NCBI GenBank assembly: GCA_023410025.1
Contig: JAEYQM010000046.1
Span: 1-6,837, forward strand
Direction of reading: 5' to 3'
Source of the DNA: Bacillota bacterium
GTDB taxonomy: Bacteria > Bacillota_I > Bacilli_A > ML615J-28 > CAG-698
Length of the DNA: 6,837 nt
Shown: positions 1 through 5,928 of the stretch, piece by piece
How positions within the stretch are numbered: position 1 is the stretch's first letter
Layout of the letters: every line of letters starts with the position of its first letter
Program-made: the position numbers and the translations under genes
The notes under the pieces: generated by a model
What the model was told of the DNA's origin: nothing
Database searches by the model: none
Seen by the model: the letters and a program-made list of their open reading frames with translations, nothing else

Positions 1-43
1 TATCATAACTTTCGATTATTACTATACCATATTTACGATAGTT

Positions 44-97
44 TTAACCTTCATTTGTATATGACAATGTTTACCTCCTCCACATTTAACAATTATA
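44..97 (-). promoter_or_regulatory. Promoter-like -10 and strong RBS in front of an immediately closed frame
   Basis: On the minus strand a TATAAT hexamer (92-97) is followed by GGAGGAGG (74-81) and, 6 nt later, a TTG codon (65-67). The spacing is ideal for translation, but the frame stops at TAA (44-46) after seven codons. Beyond that stop the same frame stays open to the window edge, so a CAA-to-TAA change in a gene leaving the window is one reading. A short leader peptide is another. A second frame from ATG at 52-54 closes after ten codons. No convincing -35 box was found. The product is not recognised. Confidence 0.3.
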
Positions 98-182
98 CAA
101 TATCAAAATATAATAAATAATTCAAGAAATTATACTCAACCACTGAACTTAAAAAGTGTTGCAAATTTGCTTATTTTAGAGG

Positions 183-248
183 CAGGATAAGGAAAATGAA
201 CAAGTTGCATTTTCGACTGTTGCGAGAACTGGGATACCCAGCTTTCGC
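183..248. repeat. Structured repeat, copy 1 (inverted relative to 3180-3262)
   Basis: This stretch contains two blocks that recur in opposite orientation in the 3180-3262 repeat: CAGGATAAGG (183-192, matching 3245-3254) and an 18-nt block (227-244, exact reverse complement of 3185-3202). The 18-nt block holds a hairpin, CTGGG-ATA-CCCAG, which here extends to outer arms GCGA (222-225) and TCGC (245-248). A second hairpin is possible between GAAAATG (192-198) and CATTTTC (208-214). The DNA between the blocks is diverged from copy 2, which suggests conserved ends and stem with a free middle. The stretch 1-342 holds no convincing gene apart from this repeat and the left-edge ribosome site. Confidence 0.6.
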
Positions 249-342
249 TCTTGTCCACTAAATATAAGAAAGGATGAAACTGATTTAATTCAGCTTCACC
301 CTTAATATTAAAAGTGATGTTTGTTTTCATTAATTAATTAAA

Positions 343-771
343 TTATTCAATCATACAAAATTTAATACATTTTTTTTTAGCAACCTCTATAATAATTGAA
401 ATCAATTTGTTATATCTTATTATAGGTCCTAAATGTATTTTTTTAATAGTATTATTTTTAAAAACAATATTAATATCAATATCCGCACCTATTAAAAAAG
501 CTTGTTTAATTGATTTAAAAACTTTTATTTCATTAATTTCTGAATACTTTATTGTTTTAATTCGAAATTTATTACAGACTATAATATCTTTTTTGAATGC
601 TATATATGAATAAAAACAATTATCAAAAATGAATATTGTTATGAATATAATATAACATGAAATAGATATAATTATATCTTTTGACATATTATAAACTGCA
701 TTACCGATAATAATTATTTCTATCAATATAAATAATATTTTAAAAATTAATGAGAATTTAAATCTTTCCAT
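343..771 (-). CDS. Two-TM protein with PH-like C-terminal half, candidate immunity protein of orphan tip 1
   Basis: This 142-residue protein starts at ATG (769-771), with GGAG 10 nt upstream (782-785). Two hydrophobic segments lie near residues 7-27 and 32-53. A basic, beta-rich region follows (about 60-140) whose strand pattern recalls small bacterial PH-type domains of membrane proteins. No catalytic motif is visible. The start lies 25 nt inside the 3' end of the orphan RHS tip at 747-1451, in another frame, which is typical of a coupled toxin-immunity pair. The inferred role is neutralising that tip at the membrane. Its layout (two TM, then a PH-like domain) matches the 5415-5915 protein beside the complete RHS gene. 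A generic PH-domain membrane protein is the alternative. No terminator is evident downstream. Confidence 0.65.
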   Translation of the reverse strand: MERFKFSLIFKILFILIEIIIIGNAVYNMSKDIIISISCYIIFITIFIFDNCFYSYIAFKKDIIVCNKFRIKTIKYSEINEIKVFKSIKQAFLIGADIDINIVFKNNTIKKIHLGPIIRYNKLISIIIEVAKKKCIKFCMIE

Positions 772-1451
772 GCTTTTCGCACTCCAAATAATAATATTAA
801 AATTTCAGTAGCATTGTCAACATTTTGACCGCAATAATATAATGCTTTATCCATTATTTTAATTGTATTTCTAACAAAATTATTTAATGGTGTATTTAAA
901 CCACTAACTTTTGTATTTTTAGGTATTTTATTAGATAAATTCTTAGAACCCAAAGTTAATCCGGCCAACAGAGTAGATTGTAAAAAATGATCTAAGCCTT
1001 GTTGCCATGTATTAATATCTCCAGACAAATAAGAAACTCCTGTATTCAAAGCTCCTATCAATGGTGCAGAAATTAAAATTGACATTCCTAATTCTCCTAT
1101 AACTCCCGTTAAAGCACCACCTACTGTATTTGCAAAATATTCTAATAAATTATCTTTCCTAAATGTCCATAAATCTGAAGCTTGAAATCCATCCTGTGCA
1201 TTTTCTATTACATCAGGTACATACACAGATAAGAAACCAACTACCGCCCCAAATATCATAGCACCAATAATAGAATGACCACTAGGGTCGGCATACATAA
1301 TCGGATTATTAAAACAGTAACAGTATAAATTTAATCCATTGATTCTTTCATGATCTAAATATTCAATATCATCCGGTGAAATCCAACGACATAACTCCGG
1401 TGAATAATAGCGCGAGGATACTAGAAATAGGTTGGTTTCGACTGGACTATC
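747..1451 (-). CDS. Orphan RHS C-terminal tip 1 (5'-truncated RHS core plus toxin region, no usable start)
   Basis: The open frame runs 234 residues from just after TAG (1452-1454) to TAA (747-749). It begins inside the RHS repeat-associated core: a VET motif, a degraded copy of the SRYY region, RWISPDD, EYLD, INGLNLYCYC, NNPIMYADPSGH. Everything N-terminal of VET, including all YD repeats, is missing. Hydrophobic, Gly-rich sequence follows the core, then a short variable tip rich in hydrophobic residues that ends in Asn-Ser-His. The toxin activity is not recognised. No ATG with a ribosome site precedes the core; the first internal ATG (1296-1298) would lose most of it. The residues at the usual FYCNSRYY read FLVSSRYY, a sign of drift. 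The recombinase gene lies 66 nt upstream on the same strand with no terminator between, so read-through transcription is likely. The candidate immunity gene overlaps the 3' end. Confidence 0.75.
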   Translation of the reverse strand, partial: DSPVETNLFLVSSRYYSPELCRWISPDDIEYLDHERINGLNLYCYCFNNPIMYADPSGHSIIGAMIFGAVVGFLSVYVPDVIENAQDGFQASDLWTFRKDNLLEYFANTVGGALTGVIGELGMSILISAPLIGALNTGVSYLSGDINTWQQGLDHFLQSTLLAGLTLGSKNLSNKIPKNTKVSGLNTPLNNFVRNTIKIMDKALYYCGQNVDNATEILILLFGVRKAWKDLNSH

Positions 1452-1457
1452 CTATTG

Positions 1458-1500
1458 CAACTCCAATCTCCTCTTTACTATTACACCTAATATTATATCA
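1458..1500 (-). promoter_or_regulatory. Extended -10 element, RBS and in-frame TTG leading to a stop, upstream of orphan tip 1
   Basis: On the minus strand TGATATAAT (1492-1500) matches an extended -10 consensus. AGAGGAG follows (1468-1474), then TTG codons at 1464-1466 and 1458-1460. Both TTGs are in frame with the RHS tip, but TAG at 1452-1454 closes the frame just before it. The second TTG is 7 nt from the SD. No clear -35 is present, which extended -10 promoters can tolerate. The same order of signals occurs before orphan tip 2. Confidence 0.4.
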
Positions 1501-1520
1501 CAAGTTGCCTTAAATCCATA

Positions 1521-3098
1521 TTAATTTGATATAGAATCACCGATGAACTTGTAATATATTTTGATAGTTCTTGGATTATCTCTATATCCAACTTCTATCC
1601 TAGATATTAACGAATGAAATATTAGAGAATTAAGTTCTTTAAACTCTAAAAATTCATTTACTTTTTCTTTTAATAATTTGTAATTTTCTATTGTAGACTC
1701 TTCTTCTTGTTTAAGATTTTTAAGTGTTTCTATTTCACTTCTTATCTTCTTTTGTTCTTCTTGATATTCTTTGATCATTTTAGATGATGTTTCACTATCA
1801 ATGATTTCATTTAAAGCATCATCATATACTTTCTTAGTAAGCTGATATAGTTTATCTTTTCTTATCTCTAACTTACTAATCTTAGATTCAATATCAACAT
1901 TAGCTGATTCTTTCTTTTTTCTTTCTATTAATTTAGTTAAGAAATCTTCTCTATTAATGTTTTTAGTTAAATCTCTTAGTTCTTGTTCTACTATTGATTT
2001 AATTTGTCTATGAAGTAATGTATTAGGTCTAGGACAATAATCTTTATTTCTCATATAGGTTGTACATTTATAAGTATGACTTACAGTACCATATTTTCTT
2101 TTTTGATAAACTAAAGCCATTCTATTACCACAATGAGCACAATAAATAATTCCTTTAAATAAGTTTTCATGTGTATGTATCCAAGGATGAGTACGAGATG
2201 CAATCATTGAATGAACTGCATCAAAATGACTTTTAGATATAATAGCTTCATGAGTATTTTTAACAATTAAATGTCTTTCTTTTGGTACAGGGACACATTT
2301 CTTTGTTTTATAGTTTATTACTTCATATTTATTAGATTCAATATGACCTAGATACACAACATCTCCAAGTATCTTTCTTACTGTTATATAATTCCAACCT
2401 TGATTTTTAAATCTAGCAAACCTAATATCTCCTTTTATTCGTTTATAATAACCTGGAGTATAAATACCTTTCTCAGTTAAAATAGATGCAATTTTAGGGC
2501 AACCATGACCTTCTAATGCTAATCTATAGATAAGTTTAATAATAGGTCTTATTTCTTCATCCACGATTAGATGATTATTGTCTAGTGGATCTTTTTTATA
2601 TCCATAAGGAACTTGAGCTGCAGTATATAATCCTTTTTGATTTCTACTTCTTTTAGCAGCTTTTACTTTTCTAGATAAATCCTTTGAATACATATCATTC
2701 AAGATGTTTTTAAATGGTGCGATATCATTATTATCATTGATAGTATCAATACCATCATTAATTGCAATATATCTAACACCTACATCTTTAAAGTAGTGTT
2801 CTGTATAATAACCAGTTTCAATATAATTTCTTCCAAGTCTAGATAAGTCTTTAGTTATAACCAAATTAACTTTACCATTTTGAATATCTTGAATCATTTT
2901 TTGAAAACCTGGTCTATTAAAGTTTAGACCTGAATAACCATCATCTACATAAACATCATAAATCTTAAATCCATGAATCTTAGCATATTCTTTTAATATA
3001 ATCTTTTGTGTTTGAATACTTCCTGATTCTCCCACACTTCCATCATCTAGTGATAGTCTACAATATAAAGCTGTGTTGTAAATTTTATTATCTTTCAA
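1521..3098 (-). CDS. Large serine recombinase (resolvase/invertase family with zinc ribbon and coiled coil)
   Basis: This 525-residue site-specific recombinase would cut and rejoin DNA through a phosphoserine link. The N-terminal catalytic domain (about 7-148) has YCRLS with nucleophile Ser16 and Arg14, GYSG followed by RPGF, and DLSRLGRNY carrying Arg87 and Arg90. The 'Recombinase' DNA-binding domain follows (about 163-300). A zinc ribbon has Cys320, Cys323, Cys345 and Cys355. A Lys/Glu-rich coiled coil (about 398-483) and a short C-terminal end complete the protein. Length and order fit large serine recombinases of the Tn4451/Tn5397 (TnpX/TndX) type. I chose TTG at 3096-3098 because AAGGAGG lies 5 nt upstream; a GTG at 3117-3119 in the same frame would lie before that ribosome site. 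The gene stands alone among RHS cassettes and reads toward orphan tip 1. All key residues are intact, so it is probably active. Confidence 0.93.
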   Translation of the reverse strand: MKDNKIYNTALYCRLSLDDGSVGESGSIQTQKIILKEYAKIHGFKIYDVYVDDGYSGLNFNRPGFQKMIQDIQNGKVNLVITKDLSRLGRNYIETGYYTEHYFKDVGVRYIAINDGIDTINDNNDIAPFKNILNDMYSKDLSRKVKAAKRSRNQKGLYTAAQVPYGYKKDPLDNNHLIVDEEIRPIIKLIYRLALEGHGCPKIASILTEKGIYTPGYYKRIKGDIRFARFKNQGWNYITVRKILGDVVYLGHIESNKYEVINYKTKKCVPVPKERHLIVKNTHEAIISKSHFDAVHSMIASRTHPWIHTHENLFKGIIYCAHCGNRMALVYQKRKYGTVSHTYKCTTYMRNKDYCPRPNTLLHRQIKSIVEQELRDLTKNINREDFLTKLIERKKKESANVDIESKISKLEIRKDKLYQLTKKVYDDALNEIIDSETSSKMIKEYQEEQKKIRSEIETLKNLKQEEESTIENYKLLKEKVNEFLEFKELNSLIFHSLISRIEVGYRDNPRTIKIYYKFIGDSISN

Positions 3099-3103
3099 AT
3101 TAA

Positions 3104-3110
3104 CCTCCTT
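3104..3110 (-). promoter_or_regulatory. Ribosome binding site that fixes the recombinase start
   Basis: AAGGAGG on the minus strand ends 5 nt before TTG (3096-3098). It lies inside the longer frame that begins at GTG 3117-3119, which has no ribosome site of its own, so the TTG is the better start. Confidence 0.8.
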
Positions 3111-3119
3111 TTCCAACAC

Positions 3120-3149
3120 AAACTTGCATCATGATGATACCACAAGTTT
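3120..3149. promoter_or_regulatory. Dyad at the recombinase promoter (operator or recombinase-site candidate)
   Basis: AAACTTG (3120-3126) and CAAGTTT (3143-3149) are 7-nt inverted arms. Between them is a perfect 10-nt palindrome, CATCATGATG (3127-3136), off-centre to the arms. A possible minus-strand -10, TATCAT (3134-3139), sits inside the dyad, with only a weak -35. The position just upstream of the gene suits self-regulation or an attachment site. CACAAGTT at 3141-3148 recurs directly at 1499-1506, on the other side of the recombinase gene. Confidence 0.35.
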
Positions 3150-3179
3150 ATGTTTACATCCATCTATTTGTTTATAAAT

Positions 3180-3262
3180 TTTGTAAGCTGGGTATCCCAG
3201 TTACAACACTATGGCGTGACACAAGTGATGCAAAGTGTTGCACGCCTTATCCTGTTTACAAA
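3180..3262. repeat. Structured repeat, copy 2
   Basis: TTTGTAA (3180-3186) and TTACAAA (3256-3262) form perfect outer arms around a strongly structured core. Inside are a hairpin CTGGG-TAT-CCCAG (3188-3200) and two interleaved complementary pairs: CAACACT (3204-3210) with AGTGTTG (3234-3240), and GGCGTG (3213-3218) with CACGCC (3241-3246). The core is more GC-rich than its surroundings. The 18-nt block 3185-3202 and the 10-nt block 3245-3254 recur inverted in 183-244. The two copies bracket the recombinase, orphan tip 1 and its immunity gene. Whether this is an element end, a recombination site or an RNA gene cannot be settled here. Confidence 0.65.
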
Positions 3263-3282
3263 AATTATATAATTACATCATT

Positions 3283-3315
3283 TCAATAAATATTAATTAC
3301 CATTATTTCACCTCC
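3283..3315 (-). other. Ribosome site with a six-codon frame
   Basis: GGAGG (3311-3315) precedes ATG (3301-3303) by 7 nt, a textbook translation start. The frame encodes Met-Val-Ile-Asn-Ile-Tyr and stops at TGA (3283-3285), just before repeat copy 2. It could be a leader peptide, or the remnant start of a gene interrupted by the repeat-bounded segment. Confidence 0.3.
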
Positions 3316-3354
3316 ATTATTTGCTGTTTAAAGAGATATACAAATACATCCACT

Positions 3355-3495
3355 CAATAGTACTGGACATTTAGGTGCCAAAGTGTCGGGGTCTAAAGTA
3401 AAACTTTTTTAATTTTTTATATCTCTTCAATAGTAACGGACATTTACATATCTAAATGCGAGGGTCAAAGATAAAAATAATTAAAATTTTTTATA
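3355..3495. repeat. Imperfect tandem duplication, unit 73-74 nt
   Basis: Two units are visible. CAATAGTACTGGACATTTA at 3355 aligns with CAATAGTAACGGACATTTA at 3428. Each is followed by a G-rich block (around 3385-3392 and 3459-3464) and ends in AATTTTTTATA (3411-3421 and 3485-3495). A 10-nt inverted pair, AAGAGATATA (3331-3340) and TATATCTCTT (3418-3427), brackets the first unit. Such repeated blocks occur at the ends of some transposons, but no transposase is present. The rest of the gene-free stretch 3120-3593 is described under the other entries. Confidence 0.55.
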
Positions 3496-3502
3496 AAGAA
3501 AC

Positions 3503-3540
3503 AAAAAAAGAGTGCAACTGTCTGTTAAGACAGTTACACT
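3503..3540 (-). terminator. Rho-independent terminator after the orphan tip 2 immunity gene
   Basis: A 13-bp stem pairs 3528-3540 with 3511-3523 around a 4-nt loop, followed in the minus direction by seven Ts (3503-3509). The only imperfect pair is a U-G wobble in minus-strand RNA but a mismatch on the plus strand, which supports the minus direction. It ends transcription of 3594-4115. Confidence 0.9.
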
Positions 3541-3593
3541 CCTACAAGTTTGTGTTAATTGTTTTTAAATAAACTACTTATTTTTTTATTTAG

Positions 3594-4115
3594 TTAATTA
3601 TATTTATCATTATCACTTTTATTAAATACTACTTTTATTGTTGGAGTAAAACCATTATTATTTTTTATCTCCGCAAAAAATTTATAAGCAAATTCTTCTA
3701 GATTCCAATCAACTAATTCATATTCATCTATTGAACTTTCATTACCAGATTCAGTATGATAATACGTTATTTGTTGAACATTTCTATCATTAAATATTTC
3801 TTTAATAACATTTTGAAGATTTAATATCCGCAAAAATAATTTTTCAAAATAAGGATCTAAATTATCTTCGATTTTTAAAGCATCAATAGAAAAATATGAT
3901 TCGTCACAATTTAAATATTTCATTTTATATAATGAAGGATTCACCATTTTATCATAGCCACACGCTATATTAAAATATATTTCATTATCTTCTAAATCAT
4001 TTTGAAACAAATCATTTTTTTGATTACTAAAAAAAACTAGAATGTTATTTCGTTGATAATTGTCTATAAATTTTTTTTTGTTAAATTTTATCTTTCCCCA
4101 TATAAAAGCACTCAT
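3594..4115 (-). CDS. Candidate soluble immunity protein of orphan tip 2
   Basis: This 173-residue acidic protein has no signal peptide or membrane segment and matches no family I can name. It starts at ATG (4113-4115), 3 nt after the toxin-tip stop. GGAGG (4122-4126) lies 6 nt upstream, inside the last codons of the tip, so translation could be coupled. It is rich in Asn, Asp, Phe and Tyr, with a central helical-looking region (about 85-110). Position directly after an RHS toxin tip, small size, acidity and a shared terminator all point to an immunity protein that binds the tip in the cytoplasm. That role is inferred from context. A soluble immunity protein fits a cytoplasmic enzyme toxin, unlike the two membrane partners elsewhere in the window. 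Confidence 0.75.
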   Translation of the reverse strand: MSAFIWGKIKFNKKKFIDNYQRNNILVFFSNQKNDLFQNDLEDNEIYFNIACGYDKMVNPSLYKMKYLNCDESYFSIDALKIEDNLDPYFEKLFLRILNLQNVIKEIFNDRNVQQITYYHTESGNESSIDEYELVDWNLEEFAYKFFAEIKNNNGFTPTIKVVFNKSDNDKYN

Positions 4116-4118
4116 TTT

Positions 4119-4922
4119 TTACCTCCAATTACCAAGTAGTAGCCATAATAAATAATTTATATCGTCAACTGAACCTTTATTTACATAACCATTATTAATA
4201 ACAAAATTATGTTTATGTGGCAACATTCCATTATGAGGACGCCCTAATACATCAATTCTATATTTAGGAGCCCCGCCTTTGCCATAATGTGTAATTGATT
4301 TTACCTTATTGCCTTCCATTTGATAATATCTTGAATATGCTCTTCCGGTTTTATCTGCTTGACTTACTCCTGATGTTATTCTTGAATTTCTATAAATATT
4401 TCTGCCTATAGCAGTTAGACTTGAAACAATATTAGATCCAATATACAAGCCAGAATATAAATCTCCAGATATACCAATGTCATTAATCCAATTACCATAA
4501 CTCAATCCTTCTTGAATTTCGGCGGTTCCAAACGCAATACTAGACACTCCAGCTACAATTCCAATTGTACCAATTATCCAACCTACAGGTCCAAAAGCAA
4601 ATAAAGATACACCAGTAGATATTGCAGATAGTCCATTAGCAATTGAACCAGCTCCACCTACTATCTGAGCACCAAATATCTCTGATAGCCCCCAAGTTAC
4701 AAGTGATGTAACTGCCATACTAATCAAGAAAGTGCTTATTGCAAAATGTCCACTAGGATCTGAATACATAATCGGATTGTTCATGCAATAGCAATATAAG
4801 TTCAATCCATTAATACTTTCAGGATCTAAATACTCTATTGAATCTGGTGAAATCCAACGACAAAGTTCAGGCGAATAATATCTAGAGTTGCAATAGAATA
4901 ACTGAGTTTCGACATCACTATA
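4119..4922 (-). CDS. Orphan RHS C-terminal tip 2 with a His-rich putative toxin domain (no usable start)
   Basis: The open frame gives 267 residues from just after TAA (4923-4925) to TAA (4119-4121). It starts inside the RHS-associated core: DVETQLFYCNSRYY, RWISPD, EYLDPE, INGLNLYCYC, NNPIMYSDPSGH. A hydrophobic, Gly/Ser/Ala-rich region follows. The last 80 or so residues look like a separate soluble domain: YSRYYQ, a KSITHYG stretch, then RIDVLGRPHNGMLPHKH. Counted from the Leu codon at 4803-4805, Arg183, Asp185, His191, His197 and His199 are candidate active-site residues. I associate this kind of motif with polymorphic-toxin nuclease tips, perhaps the type 24 group, but cannot verify the family. 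The TTG at 4803-4805 would be a poor start: no ribosome site, and it cuts through a conserved core motif. The tip is probably made only when joined to a longer RHS gene. Confidence 0.78.
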   Translation of the reverse strand, partial: YSDVETQLFYCNSRYYSPELCRWISPDSIEYLDPESINGLNLYCYCMNNPIMYSDPSGHFAISTFLISMAVTSLVTWGLSEIFGAQIVGGAGSIANGLSAISTGVSLFAFGPVGWIIGTIGIVAGVSSIAFGTAEIQEGLSYGNWINDIGISGDLYSGLYIGSNIVSSLTAIGRNIYRNSRITSGVSQADKTGRAYSRYYQMEGNKVKSITHYGKGGAPKYRIDVLGRPHNGMLPHKHNFVINNGYVNKGSVDDINYLLWLLLGNWR

Positions 4923-4943
4923 TTAAATAACATTAGTAAATGT

Positions 4944-4972
4944 CAATTTCTTCCTATATTACTAGTATATCA
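4944..4972 (-). promoter_or_regulatory. Extended -10 element and in-frame TTG leading to a stop, upstream of orphan tip 2
   Basis: TGATATACT (4964-4972, minus) is an extended -10 match. AGGAAG (4950-4955) follows and TTG lies at 4944-4946, in frame with the tip. The frame closes at TAA (4923-4925) after seven codons. The AGGAAG would lie almost at the predicted transcript start, so translation from this TTG may be weak. Signal order and distance to the tip match the region before orphan tip 1. Confidence 0.35.
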
Positions 4973-5003
4973 CATTAAGTAATTAAATTCTATAACTTAA
5001 AAG

Positions 5004-5037
5004 AAAAAAGATCCTAAACCATTTATCGTTTAGAATC
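5004..5037 (-). terminator. Rho-independent terminator
   Basis: A 10-bp stem pairs 5028-5037 with 5010-5019 around an 8-nt loop, then six Ts run on the minus strand (5004-5009). One pair is a wobble only in minus-strand RNA, which supports that direction. It would end transcripts of the complete RHS gene and its immunity gene, though it lies 378 nt past the latter's stop. Confidence 0.8.
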
Positions 5038-5414
5038 CTATATTAATATTTTAGTCTAAAAAAATGTACTCCATGTACCCCAAAGTATTGGAATTGTGAC
5101 TTTAATTAAATTGATAGAATGAACTCTTGTACTTATTATTTTGAGTTAATCTATCATTATTAAAAAAATGACAGGTGATAGTTTGCTAACTGTATGCTTC
5201 TTTATATATCATATTAACTTAAATACAATAACGGCTACATCTATTGCTTCTATTAATAAACTTATTAGACATAGCAGTTTATTATTTTACTAATATTTCC
5301 TGCATATCAAAATATCAACTAAACAACAACTAAAACCATATTCAAGTAAATGTATTGTAGTATAGAGTGTAAATTTGTTACACCGTTCACATATATTAGT
5401 GGCAGTAATGATGA
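5038..5414. other. Gene-free stretch with a possible decayed frame
   Basis: No intact gene, RNA gene or repeat was found. In one minus-strand frame (5286 to 5056) 77 codons are interrupted by only TGA and TAA before a final TAG. The fragments are hydrophobic and include the phrase ILWGTWSTFF. There is no ribosome site or start. The terminator follows directly, so this may be a decayed extra immunity gene or plain spacer. Confidence 0.25.
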
Positions 5415-5915
5415 TTAGAATATATTTATATTGTTTTCTAATATATCTTTATCCCATAAACTTTTTATTATTTTTATATTTTTTTCAGAGTATTTTACTT
5501 TAACGAAACTTCTCTTCACATTTAATCCATTTCCTCTAATTGTATTTTTTCTTCCATCATCAAATACTATCCACTTACCAAGGAATACATCATTATGACT
5601 ATAAGCAAGATTATCAATATATATTTCTTTAAGATTTGACCAATTAACCTCTAATATGATTTTAAATAATGACCTAGCAATAATCTTTTTTTCATCTATT
5701 TCGACCCATTGAATAAATGTAAAGCCGAATGTAATAATGAAAAAAATAAGTACAGCAAATGTAATCATAATTATTATCAATTTTGCAGATGTTTGATTGT
5801 AATAATTTTGAATTAATGAAATTAAAGGTAATATGAATGCAGTTAAATTAACACTTATAAGAATAATCGACGTAAATATATAACCCTTATGTGTAAAAAA
5901 ATATAATTTTTTCAT
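5415..5915 (-). CDS. Two-TM protein with PH-like C-terminal half, candidate immunity protein of the complete RHS gene
   Basis: This 166-residue protein starts at ATG (5913-5915), with GAGGAG (5923-5928) 7 nt upstream. Membrane segments lie near residues 12-36 and 46-70. The remaining 95 residues form a cytoplasmic, beta-rich region (VEIDEKKIIARSLF, WSNLKEIYID, KWIVFDDGRKNTI) that ends in a helix around KNIKIIKSLW. This order resembles bacterial PH-type domain membrane proteins, but I cannot name the family. The gene begins 13 nt after the RHS stop, and its ribosome site abuts that stop, so the two are probably one transcript. By position it should protect against the RHS tip. A membrane location fits the hydrophobic tip. 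The 343-771 protein has the same plan at lower similarity. Confidence 0.7.
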   Translation of the reverse strand: MKKLYFFTHKGYIFTSIILISVNLTAFILPLISLIQNYYNQTSAKLIIIMITFAVLIFFIITFGFTFIQWVEIDEKKIIARSLFKIILEVNWSNLKEIYIDNLAYSHNDVFLGKWIVFDDGRKNTIRGNGLNVKRSFVKVKYSEKNIKIIKSLWDKDILENNINIF

Positions 5916-5928
5916 AAAAAAGCTCCTC

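Noticed and set aside
161..170. GCAAATTTGC palindrome as a terminator for the 343-771 gene
   Set aside because: It has no loop, a weak AT-rich stem and no T-run directly after it on the minus strand.
136..330. Minus-strand frame of 64 codons after the 343-771 gene
   Set aside because: There is no ribosome site before its ATG (only TAATTAATTA-type sequence). It runs through structured repeat copy 1, its composition is unlike the neighbouring genes and no domain is recognisable.
407..613. Plus-strand frame of 68 codons
   Set aside because: It lies fully antisense to the 343-771 gene, has no ribosome site, and its hydrophobic translation is a by-product of the AT-rich membrane gene.
3117..3119. 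GTG as the start of the serine recombinase
   Set aside because: It precedes the AAGGAGG site, which would then lie inside the gene. TTG at 3096-3098 has ideal spacing.
183..3262. CRISPR array or integron attC array
   Set aside because: Only two diverged copies in inverted orientation, no regular spacers, no cas genes and no tyrosine integrase.
4803..4805. TTG as a real start of orphan tip 2
   Set aside because: No ribosome site is present and the RHS core homology continues 39 codons upstream in the same frame.
5056..5286. Decayed gene in the spacer after 5415-5915
   Set aside because: Two internal stops, no start and no recognisable family; the evidence is too weak for a pseudogene call, so it is only mentioned with the spacer.
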